From Streptomyces sp. NBC_00582 (GTDB lineage Bacteria > Actinomycetota > Actinomycetes > Streptomycetales > Streptomycetaceae), in assembly GCF_036345155.1 (NCBI RefSeq), contig NZ_CP107772.1, forward strand, positions 124,001 to 188,000: 64,000 bases of DNA, read 5' to 3'. A model generated the notes under the pieces. It ran no database searches and was not told where the DNA came from. It saw only the letters and a program-made list of their open reading frames with translations. A program made the translations under genes and the position numbers. How positions within the stretch are numbered: the stretch's first letter is position 1; each line of letters opens with the position of its first letter. Shown here piece after piece: positions 26,471 through 35,679 of this stretch.

Positions 26471-28050
26471 GACGACCCGCCAGGCCCCTTCGCCCTCTTG
26501 GTCCCCTTCGGCCCCTGCGGCCCTTCCTCGCGCTGACCGCCCTCGCCCTCCTGCTCACCGCCTGCTCGGCGGTGGCCGACCGGGACGAGAAGGACCCCGG
26601 CGCGCCCCGGCCCGGCACCCTGCGCGTCCTCGCCTCCAGCGAGCTGAGCGACATGGCCCCCGTGCTGGAGCAGGTCCGCAAGGACACCGGCGTCACGGTC
26701 CGGCCCACCTACATGGGCACGCTCGACGCCGTGAACGTGCTGGCGAAGCCCGGCACGGACGCCAGGTACGACGCCGTGTGGCTGTCCTCGGACGACTATC
26801 TGCGGCTGCGCCCCGACGCGGCGAAGAAGATCCTCTCGGAGACGCCGATCATGTCCAGCCCGGTGGCCATCGGCGTGCGGACGGCGACCGTCGGCTCCCT
26901 CGGCTGGAAGCCCGGGCACGTCACCTGGTCGCAGATCGAACAGGCGGTCCAGGACGGTGAACTCACCTACGGCATGACCGACCCGGCGCGCTCCAATTCC
27001 GGTTTCTCCACGCTCGTCTCGGTCGCCTCGGCGCTCTCCGGAGCCCAGTCCGCGCTCACCGACGCGGATGTCGCGAAGGCGGCCCCGAGGCTGAAGGAGT
27101 TCTTCAAGGGGCAGCAGCTGACCTCGGGTTCGTCCGGCTGGCTGGCTGGCGCGTACGCCCGGCGCGGCGACGTCGACGCGCTCCTCAACTACGAGTCCGT
27201 GCTCGAGGGCATCCCCGGGCTGACCGTGATCCGCCCCACCGACGGCGTCGTCACCGCCGACTACCCGTTCTCCTCCCTCGCCGCGGCCGACGCGACGACC
27301 CGCGACAACGTCAAGCGGGTGACCGACGCGCTGCGCACGCAGGCCGTCCAGCGGCTGATCACCGTCAAGACGCACCGCCGCCCGGTCGTCGCCTCGGTGC
27401 CGCCCGCGGCCGGGCTCGACACCGCCCGCCGGCGCGAACTGCCCTTCCCCGGCACCCGGTCCGTCGCCGACGGGCTCCTCGACGCCTATGAGAACGACCT
27501 GCGCCGCCCCTCCCGGACGGTGTATGTCCTCGACACCTCCGGCTCGATGCGGGGCGACCGGCTGCGCCGCCTCAAGACCGCCCTCACCGACCTGACCGGC
27601 GACTTCCGGGACCGCGAGGAGGTGACGCTGATGCCGTTCGGATCGGACGTCAAGAGCGTGCGGACGCATGTCGTCAGCCCCGCCGACCCCGCCGCCGGGC
27701 TCGCCGCGATCCGCAAGGACACCAAGGAGCTGTCGGCCGACGGGGACACGGCCGTCTATACGTCGCTGGAGAAGGCGTACGACCACCTCGGCGCCGACCG
27801 GGACGCGTTCACGTCGATCGTGCTGATGACGGACGGCGAGAACACGGCGGGCGCGAAGGCCGGCGACTTCGACGGCTTCTACCAGGGCCTCAGCGCCGAA
27901 CGGCAGGCCATCCCCGTCTTCCCCGTCCTCTTCGGCGACTCCGACCGGGGGGAGCTGGAGCACATCGCCGAACTGACCGGCGGTCGCCTCTTCGACGCCC
28001 AGAAGGGCTCGCTGGACGGCGCCTTCGAGGAGATCCGTGGCTACCAGTAG
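26467..28050 (+). CDS. lipoprotein with substrate-binding and von Willebrand A domains
   Basis: Encodes 527 residues; the ATG overlaps the TelA stop. The N-terminus is a lipoprotein signal (FLALTALALLLTACS). Residues 50-330 resemble an extracellular substrate-binding protein (LRVLASSELSDMAPVLEQVR, YDAVWLSSDDYLRL, AIGVRTATVGSLGWKP, TDPARSNSGFSTLVSVASAL). Residues 350-520 form a VWA domain with an intact MIDAS: DTSGS at Asp356, the downstream Thr in GDTAVYTSLE and TDGENTAG. Metal-dependent adhesion is thus expected outside the membrane. It belongs to the TelA operon and likely forms a complex with the other products. Confidence 0.9.
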   Translation: MRRPARPLRPLGPLRPLRPFLALTALALLLTACSAVADRDEKDPGAPRPGTLRVLASSELSDMAPVLEQVRKDTGVTVRPTYMGTLDAVNVLAKPGTDARYDAVWLSSDDYLRLRPDAAKKILSETPIMSSPVAIGVRTATVGSLGWKPGHVTWSQIEQAVQDGELTYGMTDPARSNSGFSTLVSVASALSGAQSALTDADVAKAAPRLKEFFKGQQLTSGSSGWLAGAYARRGDVDALLNYESVLEGIPGLTVIRPTDGVVTADYPFSSLAAADATTRDNVKRVTDALRTQAVQRLITVKTHRRPVVASVPPAAGLDTARRRELPFPGTRSVADGLLDAYENDLRRPSRTVYVLDTSGSMRGDRLRRLKTALTDLTGDFRDREEVTLMPFGSDVKSVRTHVVSPADPAAGLAAIRKDTKELSADGDTAVYTSLEKAYDHLGADRDAFTSIVLMTDGENTAGAKAGDFDGFYQGLSAERQAIPVFPVLFGDSDRGELEHIAELTGGRLFDAQKGSLDGAFEEIRGYQ

Positions 28051-28639
28051 GTTCGTCGGATTCCTGGAGTCCCGCAAGAACATCGCCGGCAGCGCGGCGG
28101 GACTTACCGGCCTGGTCCTGACCTTCACGGGCGTCGCGGGCCCGTACTGGCCGGTCGTGGTCGTCGGCCTCTACGGCGCGGGCGCGCTGATCGCCCCGCC
28201 GGAGCGGCCCGAGCTGCCCGACTTCCCCGACCCGTCCGCGCAGCTCGACGAAGTGCGCGGCGACTTCGAACGCCTCGGCGCCTACCTCGCGGAGGTCGAT
28301 TTGCCCCCGGCCGCCGCGGGCCGCCTCACCGAACTGACCGGCCTGCTGACCGCCCTCCTCGAACCCGGCTGGGTCGCGGAGATCCTGGCCCAGGACCCAG
28401 AGGGCGTCCACACCCTGTCGAGGGCGGTGCGCCACGACGTTCCCGAGGCGGTCGACACCTTCGTACGAACGAGGTGGTGGGCACGGCTGGCACCGGGCCA
28501 GGATCCCCCGGAGCGCCATCTGGAACGCCAGTTGACCCTGCTCCAGGAGGAGGCGGAGCAACTGGCGGGCGCGCTGCGGGAAACAGAGGCCAGACGCCAG
28601 GAAACCCACACGCGTTACCTGGAGGACCGCTCGCAGTAG
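28037..28639 (+). CDS. small membrane protein of the TelA operon
   Basis: Encodes 200 residues from a GTG that overlaps the preceding gene by 14 bases, with GAGGAG immediately upstream. Two hydrophobic stretches (NIAGSAAGLTGLVLTFTGVA and YWPVVVVGLYGAGALI) form a hairpin near the N-terminus. The remainder is soluble and helical with a C-terminal coiled coil (ERQLTLLQEEAEQLAGALRE). The tight coupling indicates a fixed subunit of the TelA/VWA assembly. No family name beyond conserved hypothetical can be given. Confidence 0.85.
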   Translation: MATSRFVGFLESRKNIAGSAAGLTGLVLTFTGVAGPYWPVVVVGLYGAGALIAPPERPELPDFPDPSAQLDEVRGDFERLGAYLAEVDLPPAAAGRLTELTGLLTALLEPGWVAEILAQDPEGVHTLSRAVRHDVPEAVDTFVRTRWWARLAPGQDPPERHLERQLTLLQEEAEQLAGALRETEARRQETHTRYLEDRSQ

Positions 28640-28792
28640 CCGCCTCGGGGGCGCGGGGCCGTATCGATCACGGGCGGGCCCGTCGGCCCAGCCGCTGCAC
28701 CACCCCAGCCGACCCTTGCCTGAACCTCTTGCACAAGTACATCAATCAGGGCCGCGCGGACGCTGAACGCAGCCACATCTCCCCCGCGCCGG

Positions 28793-29070
28793 CTCGCCCG
28801 GATGATCCTCGCCAGGCCCGACAACCTCCAGGCCGATCAGCCCGATCTGCTGGCCCGGACCACTGCAGTGTGCCCCGAGACGTCCCAACTGGCCACCGTT
28901 GTCGGTGACTTCGCCGAACTCCTGACGCCTTGCGCAGAAAATGCGCTTCCGTACAGCGACGGCCCCACCGAGGGCGTCAACACCAAAACCAAGCGGATCG
29001 CGCCGCCAGATGCACGGACGAGCAGGCTTCACCCTGCTTCGCCACCGCACCCTCCTCGGACAGCGGCACG
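28793..29070 (+). pseudogene. ISL3-family transposase C-terminal fragment
   Basis: The frame WLARMILARPDNLQADQPDL leads to VVGDFAELLTP and YSDGPTEGVNTKTKRIA; the motif then continues only in another frame as RQMHGRAGFTLLRHRTLLG. This is the end of an ISL3-type transposase (SNGPTEGVNTKTKRIARQMHGRAGF) with one frameshift and no N-terminus. Confidence 0.75.
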
Positions 29071-29131
29071 CTCCGTCACCACCGAATATGAGACAGGGCC
29101 GTTCATTTGACAGACCCTGGCGGCCGGCCGG

Positions 29132-29791
29132 TCAGCGGCTGGTGGGGACCAGGCCGCAGTCGTATGCGGTGATGACGGCGTGAATGCGGTCCCGCAGCTG
29201 CAGTTTGTGCAGGATGGCCGACACATAGGTCTTGATGGTGGTCTCGCTGAGGTGAAGCTCGGCCGCGATCTGCGCGTTGGAGCGTCCTTCGGCGACGTGG
29301 ACCAGGACTTCACGCTCGCGTCGGGTCAGTATATCGAGCCTGTCGAGGTTGCGCGGCGCACCTGGAGGTGTGGCCCGTGCGACATGGTCGAGCAGCCGCC
29401 TGGTCGCGGTGGGCGCGATGACGGCGTGTCCCGCGGCGACCGTGCGGACGGCGTCGGCGAACTGGTCGGCCCGGGTGTCCTTCAGGAGAAAGCCGCTCGC
29501 GCCCGCCTGGATGGCCGCGTGTACGTTCTCGTCGGTGTCGAAGGTGGTCAGGACGAGGATCTTCGTGGCGGCGCCGGAGGCCGCGATGGCCCGGGTGGCG
29601 TCGATACCGTTGACGACGGGCATACGAATGTCCATCACGACCACGTCGGGCCGCAGGGTTTCGCTCAGGGCTATGGCCTGGCCCCCGTCGGAGGCCTCAC
29701 CGACGACGTCGAAGTCGTCCCGGGCCTCCAGAATCATCCGGAAACCGGTACGGACCAGCTCCTGGTCGTCGACGATCAGCACTCGGAGCAT
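29132..29791 (-). CDS. NarL/LuxR-type response regulator
   Basis: Encodes 219 residues. The receiver domain shows the acidic pair VDDQ at residues 8-9, phosphoacceptor Asp54 in VVMDIRMP, the Thr in LVLTTFD and the Lys in LLKDT. The C-terminal LuxR HTH is LTRREREVLVHVAEGRSNAQ followed by IAAELHLSETTIKTYVSAIL. It lies six bases after the histidine kinase gene and is surely its partner. The cluster contains no obvious target gene, so the signal and regulon are unknown. Confidence 0.95.
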   Translation of the reverse strand: MLRVLIVDDQELVRTGFRMILEARDDFDVVGEASDGGQAIALSETLRPDVVVMDIRMPVVNGIDATRAIAASGAATKILVLTTFDTDENVHAAIQAGASGFLLKDTRADQFADAVRTVAAGHAVIAPTATRRLLDHVARATPPGAPRNLDRLDILTRREREVLVHVAEGRSNAQIAAELHLSETTIKTYVSAILHKLQLRDRIHAVITAYDCGLVPTSR

Positions 29792-29797
29792 TGCGCG

Positions 29798-31246
29798 TCA
29801 CCTGTCTTCGCGGGGACCGGGCGGGTCCAACGGTGGATTCTCGGGCGGAGAAGCGCCCTGGCCTTGGGCCGTGAAGGTGTCCTGTCCTCCGGCCGGGGAG
29901 GCGCCCTGTTCTTCCGCCGTGAAGGCGGCAGCACCCACAGGTATGCGGGCGCTCACCTGAAAGCCCCCCGCTTCCCGGTTGCCCGAAGCGACCGTGCCGC
30001 CCAGGGCGTGTACCCGGGCCGCCATGCCGGTCAGTCCCCGTCCGCTCCCCGCGAGCGAGGGCGAGACCGGCGCGCCCCCGAGCAGGCCCCAGCCGTCGTC
30101 GGCGACCTCGACGACCAGGACGCCGCCACCCGGGTCGTCCGCGGAGTGCCGGTGAGCGACGCTGACGACGGCGCGACGGGCGTGGGCATGGCGCAGCGTG
30201 TTGGTGAGGGCCTCCTGGACCACGCGGTAGGCGGCCAGGGCGACCGTCGGCGGCAGCGCCGGAACGGGCCGCGCGACATCGAGGTCGACGGCCAGGCCGG
30301 TGGCCCTGACGTGGTCGATCATGGGCAGGAGTCCCGACAGGTCGGTGTCACCGTGCGAGGGCGTCCGGGGCGTGCCGGTGGGCGAGGAAGCGGCCGGGGA
30401 AGCGGGCGCGTCGGAGTCGTCGTGGAGGGCGTTGAGCAGGGAGCGCAGGTCCTTGAGGGCTTGGCGGGACACATCTCCGATGGCCTCCACCGCGGCCTTC
30501 GCGCGGACCGGACTGTGCTCGAAGCCGTCGGCGGCCGCCGTGGCCTGGATCACGACCACGCTGATGGTGTGGGCCAGCACGTCGTGCACCTCGCGAGCCA
30601 CGCGCAGGCGCTCCTCCGCAGCCGCGGTACGCATGAGCAGGGCATGCTGCCGGGCCGCGGCGGCACTGCGCTCGTACAGCCGCTCCACGTGCTCCCGTGT
30701 GCGCTGAGCACGCTCCCGGCGGATCCCCGTCCGCAGCCCCGCCATGATCACGAGCTGGAACACCGCGCAGACGGCCGCCGCCTGGGTTGCCCCCGGCAGG
30801 GGGCGCATCGCGAACGACTCCGCGAGCGTCGCCGCGATGTAGAACGCGGTACTGACCGGGGTGATGCCGACATTCGACGCCGCGCTCCCGGCCGCGAGAA
30901 GCACGGCGTAGGAATCCACCCGCCCGCCGCTGCGCGACAACTGCGCCAGAAGGTCCGCGGCCAGGGAAACGCCCAGAACCGTCAGAGGCAGGCGCTCACG
31001 CAGGACGAGAGAACCGCAGCCGATCAGGGCGCACGCACACCGCCACGCCGTCCATGTCGACGACGCGGGGGCTCCGAGAAAGGTGCCGTGGGCACCCCAG
31101 AACGAGAGGAACATGACAAGCAGGGCGATGCCGGTGTCCCTCGCCGTCGACCGCCGCACCCCCACCCAGTCGCAGACCGCTGCCTGCCAAGGCGTCCTCA
31201 CGGCCCGAACTATAACTACACCGAACCGGGTGCCCCGGAGGGCCAT
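29798..31246 (-). CDS. NarL-type sensor histidine kinase
   Basis: Encodes 482 residues from ATG 31246 (MALRGTRFGVVIVRAV); a GTG at 31318 is possible, so the start is uncertain. Several N-terminal membrane segments (TGIALLVMFLSFWGAHG, PLTVLGVSLAADLLA, YAVLLAAGSAASNVGI, AAAVCAVFQLVIMAGL) precede a HisKA_3 dimerisation domain with His in AREVHDVLAHTISVV. The ATPase domain has the N box VQEALTNTLRHAH, the D box VADDGWG and GSGRGLTGM. A ~60-residue Gly/Pro-rich tail follows. It is co-transcribed with the response regulator downstream. No extracellular sensing domain is apparent, so membrane or intramembrane sensing is likely. Confidence 0.9.
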   Translation of the reverse strand: MALRGTRFGVVIVRAVRTPWQAAVCDWVGVRRSTARDTGIALLVMFLSFWGAHGTFLGAPASSTWTAWRCACALIGCGSLVLRERLPLTVLGVSLAADLLAQLSRSGGRVDSYAVLLAAGSAASNVGITPVSTAFYIAATLAESFAMRPLPGATQAAAVCAVFQLVIMAGLRTGIRRERAQRTREHVERLYERSAAAARQHALLMRTAAAEERLRVAREVHDVLAHTISVVVIQATAAADGFEHSPVRAKAAVEAIGDVSRQALKDLRSLLNALHDDSDAPASPAASSPTGTPRTPSHGDTDLSGLLPMIDHVRATGLAVDLDVARPVPALPPTVALAAYRVVQEALTNTLRHAHARRAVVSVAHRHSADDPGGGVLVVEVADDGWGLLGGAPVSPSLAGSGRGLTGMAARVHALGGTVASGNREAGGFQVSARIPVGAAAFTAEEQGASPAGGQDTFTAQGQGASPPENPPLDPPGPREDR

Positions 31247-31305
31247 CGCACCTGCCCTGAGGAAGGTGTCCGGAGCCCGTCCCACCCCTTCCACGGAAGG
31301 AGAAC

Positions 31306-31479
31306 ATGACGCCGCCACGAAGGATCCGCGTCCCCCGCGCCACGTCCTATGCTGCCGGAGCGCTCCTGCGGCGCCCGCTCAGCAAGTCCACCGACAGCAC
31401 GTCAGTTCACGGCCCATCAGCACCTTTTGGCATCTTCTTGATGTCTCCGTGGTGTCCGCCTGGGACCTCCTTGGCATGA
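31306..31479 (+). CDS. possible short ORF (57 aa) with strong ribosome site
   Basis: ATG 31306 is preceded by GGAAGGAGAAC, a near-ideal site. The product (MTPPRRIRVPRATSYAAGAL...) is Arg/Pro-rich with no family. It overlaps the upstream edge of the kinase gene on the other strand and ends 35 bases before the gene at 31515, so it might be a leader ORF. Its composition is not convincing by itself. Confidence 0.3.
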   Translation: MTPPRRIRVPRATSYAAGALLRRPLSKSTDSTSVHGPSAPFGIFLMSPWCPPGTSLA

Positions 31480-31514
31480 CCGTGACACTCCAGCCCCCCG
31501 GAAGAGAGCATCAC

Positions 31515-32018
31515 ATGAGAATCAACCTGGCCACTCTTGCCGAGCGGTCCCAGCGAGTCCTCAAGCTGGAGGAGCCGATCGAGGCGGTCGGCATCTTCGG
31601 TCTCCAGGACGACTATCTGGGCCTGGCGGTGGGGGGCGTCGCGTCGGGCACCGTGGCCTCCATCCTGGACGCCGACGCGCTCACCGACGGAGTGCTCGCC
31701 GCGATCGGAATCCGCGCGGCCCGCCGGGTCAACGCCAATTCCCAGGGGGTGACCGTACGCATGGTCGTCGTCGTCACCGCGACGTCGATACACCTGCTGG
31801 CTCTCTCGGGCTGGGGGTACGAACCCGAGCGTGAGCTCCTCCGTATGAACCGGGCCACCACCACCAGCCAGGTCAAGTGGTGGGGCCTGTCGCGCCGATT
31901 GAAGCTGAGGGACGCGGATGGTCAGAAGATCGAACTGACCAGCTCGATCTCCTACCTCTCCTTCTACCGGAAAGGCGCCAAGGCCATTCTCGCCGCACTC
32001 GCCTCCAACGCGGCCTGA
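31515..32018 (+). CDS. conserved hypothetical protein
   Basis: Encodes 167 residues (MRINLATLAERSQRVLKLEE). No signal peptide or membrane span. The sequence alternates short beta strands and helices: AVGGVASGTVASILDADA, a central strand pair VRMVVVVTATSIHLLALSGW, and WWGLSRRLKLRDADGQKIEL leading to a C-terminal helix KGAKAILAALASNA. The strand-rich middle with a terminal helix recalls PH-like domains, but I cannot assign it. It reads as a normal Streptomyces coding sequence with a weak GAAGAGAG ribosome site. Confidence 0.75.
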   Translation: MRINLATLAERSQRVLKLEEPIEAVGIFGLQDDYLGLAVGGVASGTVASILDADALTDGVLAAIGIRAARRVNANSQGVTVRMVVVVTATSIHLLALSGWGYEPERELLRMNRATTTSQVKWWGLSRRLKLRDADGQKIELTSSISYLSFYRKGAKAILAALASNAA

Positions 32019-32368
32019 CGCCCGCTCGCTTGCCCGCAGTGGGACCGGGCGGCCTCGGCCCGCTACTCAACCGGCGCCACCGCTGTCCCCGCCGGCCCTG
32101 GCAGCGGACAGCCTCCGCTCCGTCTCCACCGTCTCCAGCACCTCGACCGCCGGGGCGGTGCCGAGAGACGGCGCCGCACTGGCCCGGCGCTACGCTCCCC
32201 TGATCTTTCTCCACCCGGACGAGTCCCCCGTCCAGCGTGGAAGCGCATCTGAACAACACCCCTGCACCCAAACGGCGTTCATGACGGGCAGCGCCCGAAT
32301 CGGAACACGGTGCCGGTGCTACGGGAGCGTCGCCTTCAGAGCCACGTGGTGCGGCAGGATCACGGGCC

Positions 32369-32941
32369 ATGGACTCCGCTATCGCAGCCGCACTCGTCAC
32401 CACACCCACCGCCGTACTCGCTGCCTCGGCTGCCTACGCCGCCGGACTTCATCAGGCACGTGGAGCCCGCCGTGGGCCGGTAGACGCCGTCCGCCGGCAG
32501 CATCAGAGGGACGCATATGCCGCCTTCCTCGGCGCAGCCACCACCTACGCATACGAGACGCGACTCACCCGGAACCAGGAACGGGCACTCGCCGAGCCCT
32601 CTGCTGGAGACGAGGATCACGTGGACCGCGTTGAGCGGCGGTCGTGGGAACTGCGGGCGGAGGCCGCCGAGTTGATCGATCCCCTGCAACGGACACTGCC
32701 CGTCGTTCTCCTCGAAGGTCCCAAGCACATTGCCGAGCTCGCCCAAGAAGCCAGCATTGCCGCTCATATGCTGCGCTCCGGCGCCCCGCAATTTGTGCAC
32801 CGCAGGACGGCGAGCGACCCCCAGGCGGTGCAGAGAGCACGCGAGGAACACGCACGCCTTGTCGATGCGATCGACGCGTTCACGATCGCGGCCCGTGACC
32901 ACCTCAACGAAAGTCCCGACCAGGTGGCCGACGCCGCATGA
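32369..32941 (+). CDS. conserved hypothetical membrane-anchored protein
   Basis: Encodes 190 residues. A weakly hydrophobic Ala-rich helix (AIAAALVTTPTAVLAASAAY) at the N-terminus is followed by a helical, charged body (GPVDAVRRQHQRDAYAAFLG, EHARLVDAIDAFTIAARDHL). I recall similar Streptomyces hypothetical proteins with the VDAVRR..QR.AYA segment and no known function. GCAGGA lies about 14 bases before the start. Neighbouring DNA on both sides is non-coding or relic sequence. Confidence 0.75.
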   Translation: MDSAIAAALVTTPTAVLAASAAYAAGLHQARGARRGPVDAVRRQHQRDAYAAFLGAATTYAYETRLTRNQERALAEPSAGDEDHVDRVERRSWELRAEAAELIDPLQRTLPVVLLEGPKHIAELAQEASIAAHMLRSGAPQFVHRRTASDPQAVQRAREEHARLVDAIDAFTIAARDHLNESPDQVADAA

Positions 32942-33662
32942 CTTCAGAGTGGCCAACCAGAACGCACAGTTATCTGTGGGTGATGGCGCTCATGAGGCAA
33001 GGGCGGGACAGTCAGCAGAAGACCTGACCGCCTGATGGCCACCGGAGAGGCCGCCTACGCAGCGCGGCCGGGCTCGCGACGTGAGGCGGCGCCGTTGCCT
33101 TCAACGGCATCGATGCGCTCCGGACCACGTCGCGAGCTTCTGGTGCAGCTCCTCACGCGGCGAGGGAGAGACCGAGACGGGCAGGGTGGCTGACGCGGGT
33201 GCGGTCGAGTGGGTGGCCGTTCCACCAGGTGCCGAGGCGAATGAGGTTGAGCGCAACCGACGCGGCTGGGACATCCTCGCCCTGTGGGTCGCCGGTGTTC
33301 CGCTGGGGCCGGCCCCACAGGGAACGCACCGCGACGTCCAGGACGACGCGGGCCATCTCCTTCGCAGCGCCTTTGCTGCTTCACACACCGCATCACGGTG
33401 GTGCTGCGGTCGTCTGGCCGGCAGTGAGGGAAGAGTGAGGTCAACTGGTCGGGGGCGTGACCTGCTGGCCCGCACAGGCGACCGCTCCTCCCCCTCCTCC
33501 TGCTCGCCGCCCACCTCGACCACCCTGCTCCGGGCAGCACAGCTGCAGGCACCATCCGCCGCCAGAACGGCGCCAACGCCCGACGCGGCCGCTCCGGAGC
33601 GAGCGCAGCGGCCGCGTCGGCGTGGTGGTCGGCGGCCGCGACGGGCGTGGGCCCCGTGAGCG
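32942..33662. other. 720-base gap with a probable transposase remnant
   Basis: On the minus strand at 33153-33356 a frame reads MARVVLDVAVRSLWGRPQRN and VALNLIRLGTWWNGHPLDRT, ending LGLSLAA. I associate the LNLIRL..WW.G.PLDRTR ending with the C-terminus of a DDE transposase, without certainty. The rest is low-complexity and non-coding. Confidence 0.35.
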
Positions 33663-34442
33663 TCAGCGGGCCGTGCTGAAGTCCTGCGTCCAGTAATTGC
33701 CGGGCTGCGCCACCGCCGCCCCGATTTCCTTGAAGCCGCAGTCCAGAATGTTGCGCTTGTGACCGGCGCTGGCCATCCAGCCCGCCATGACCTGCTCTGG
33801 CGTGGAGTACCCGTACGCGACGTTCTCGCCGTAGGTGCTCCAGAGATAGCCCGCGCGCGTGATCCGCTGTCCCGGGTCGGACCCGTCGGAACCGATGTGT
33901 GACATGGTGTTGTGGCTCGCCATGTCCGCGCTGTGGGCCTGGGCGGCCTGCGAGAGCTTCGCGTTCAGGGTAACCGGGGAGCAACCGACCTTGGCGCGCT
34001 CGCTGTTGACCAGGGCGACCACACGGGCGACGGCGGGGGGCGCCATGCCGGCGGCGGGCGCCGTGGTGGCGGCGGGCGCCGTGGTGGCGGCCGGCTTCGG
34101 TGGTGCGGCGGTGGTCCTCGTCAGGGCGGGCGGGGTGGTCGCCTTCGAGACTGGCGCCTTGGGCTTTTCCAGGGCGGGCGCCACAGTCCCGCGAGGGGTC
34201 GTCGGCGAGGGCGAAGCCGTAGCCGCGGGCTTCGCGGTCCGGACGTCCCACCCCCGGTACGCGCCCCAGGACGCCTTCCTCCCGTCCTTCCAGGGACGGG
34301 ACGTGGCGGTGATGGCGTCGGCTCCTCCGTCCCCCCCGCACGCCATGGCGGCCGACGGCACCACCACCGCGCCCATCGCCAGGACGGCGACGGCTATGGG
34401 CCGGCAGCGCGTCTTCCTGCGGTGCTTGCGGTGATTCCTCAT
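33663..34442 (-). CDS. secreted CAP/SCP-domain protein
   Basis: Encodes 259 residues from ATG 34442 (MRNHRKHRRKTR); the frame continues upstream without a start signal, and GAGG precedes 34442. The basic N-terminus and hydrophobic core (PIAVAVLAMGAVVVPSAAMA) form a signal peptide. A Pro/Ala/Thr-rich linker spans about residues 70-135. The CAP/SCP domain occupies the last ~120 residues: VVALVNSERAKVGCSPVTLN, LSQAAQAHSADMASHNTMSH, YGENVAYGYSTPEQVMAGWM and SAGHKRNILDCGFKEIGAAV, with the conserved His of MSH, Glu of GEN and His of GHK. Function of bacterial CAP proteins is poorly known; some bind metal or lipids. Confidence 0.92.
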   Translation of the reverse strand: MRNHRKHRRKTRCRPIAVAVLAMGAVVVPSAAMACGGDGGADAITATSRPWKDGRKASWGAYRGWDVRTAKPAATASPSPTTPRGTVAPALEKPKAPVSKATTPPALTRTTAAPPKPAATTAPAATTAPAAGMAPPAVARVVALVNSERAKVGCSPVTLNAKLSQAAQAHSADMASHNTMSHIGSDGSDPGQRITRAGYLWSTYGENVAYGYSTPEQVMAGWMASAGHKRNILDCGFKEIGAAVAQPGNYWTQDFSTAR

Positions 34443-34888
34443 GCTCGGACCTCGTTCGGTCGACTCTCCTTGCGCCTCCGGCGAGCTCGGTTTCACACAC
34501 ACACTGCGCTTGACCTGCGGGGACGCCCTGCGGGCCGTCATTGTCAAAGCCGCGCGAGGGCATGGCAACGGGCACTTCCACTACCTCACCTAGTGGGCGA
34601 GGGAGCCCTTGAATCCGGCCCGGGATTGTGCCGGGCCGCCGCACCGGACACAGACCGCGCCTCACACTCCGTCAGAAGGACGACAGAGGCGGTCCGGCAG
34701 CTCGATGCCGGTGACCCGGGCCGGCGACCCGGGCCGATGTGTCGCGTATGCCTGCTTCCGTATGCCAGATCCGCCTATGTCGGCCACACGCCCGTACTAT
34801 CGCGGCACGTTGATGGAGACCGGACACGTGAGGAATGTCACTGACTTTCCCCACAGCCTTCCGGTATCCGGCATGCGGGGCGATGCGG
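34443..34888. other. gap without a recognisable gene
   Basis: Promoter side of the CAP-domain gene plus about 350 bases in which I see no supported coding sequence. Confidence 0.4.
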
Positions 34889-35274
34889 TCAGGCATCGGT
34901 GACCGTGCAAAACCGGACCAGGTGTCGGCGGTGACACAGGCCAGAATCACGCTGCGGGCATCCAGATGCCACCGCATTCCAAACGATCATGAACACTCGG
35001 GTGCCTCCTACGCCGACTCGGCCGAGCACGGCGGTTGGCACGGCTGGCCAGTCTTGAGCACGCCACCCATCGAAGAGCCGGCCCGTGGCGAGCACCTGGA
35101 AGGTGAGGGCATCGACGAACTCTTTGTGCTGATTGCGCTGGTACACGTCCGAGCAGCCGATTTGGTGCCCAGCTCCGCGTCCAGCTCGGCGACGGTGAAG
35201 CCGGCGGCGCGCAGCACGACCGCGAACGCGACTTCCAGTTCACGGCCAGTGCCGTACAGCAGGCCTGAGCGCAC
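34889..35274 (-). pseudogene. frameshifted remnant of unknown family
   Basis: On the minus strand, TGRELEVAFAVVLRAAGFTV and AELDAELGTKSA run in one frame, and CSDVYQRNQHKEFVDALTFQ, VLATGRLFDGWRAQDW in another, as if one protein had been interrupted by a frameshift. Both pieces have natural composition. I recognise no domain and there is no start signal. Confidence 0.3.
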
Positions 35275-35350
35275 CCGGACAAAGGCGTTGGACGTGGCGG
35301 TGGGTGATCAGGCAGACGGCGAGCCCGAGGAACGCTTCGTGGATGTCGTC
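35263..35350 (-). pseudogene. transposase C-terminal scrap (IS5-like)
   Basis: Minus-strand translation LARCDDIHEAFLGLAVCLIT HRHVQR resembles the last helix of IS5-type DDE transposases (RYDKR.DIH.AFL.LGCALIC). Only about 28 residues remain. Confidence 0.4.
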
Positions 35351-35679
35351 GCACCGTGCGAGGAGTTGAGGCTGGCGCAGGTGCTGTGGAGCGTCACGGC
35401 CAAGGACTACGAGACGACCGACTCGGCCCTGATCACCAAGCGGGTGCCGAGCTCCCGGGCTCCCTGCGCAGGCACGCCGACCTCAACGTGCCGGGCCGCC
35501 GAAGCATCCGCGCTTCGGTCCCGGCCGACGGCAGGTGCCTTCCTGGTGCGGCAACGCGCTGCCGTGGCGTCCGTCGCAGCGGATCAGGGCCGGCAGACCA
35601 TGCCCTGCTGGAGCTTGGCCGGGGCCAGCAGCCGCGGCACCGTGACGATGGTTTGTGCAGGTCGTGCCGTCCGCGCCGC
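35351..35679. other. gap without a supported gene
   Basis: A plus-strand stretch reads LAQVLWSVTAKDYETTDSAL but has no start and breaks immediately. Nothing else is recognisable. Confidence 0.35.

Noticed and set aside
32147..32290. Plus-strand stretch ALARRYAPLIFLHPDESP
   Set aside because: It resembles an N-terminal motif of some secreted proteins but lasts under 20 residues and has no start or continuation.
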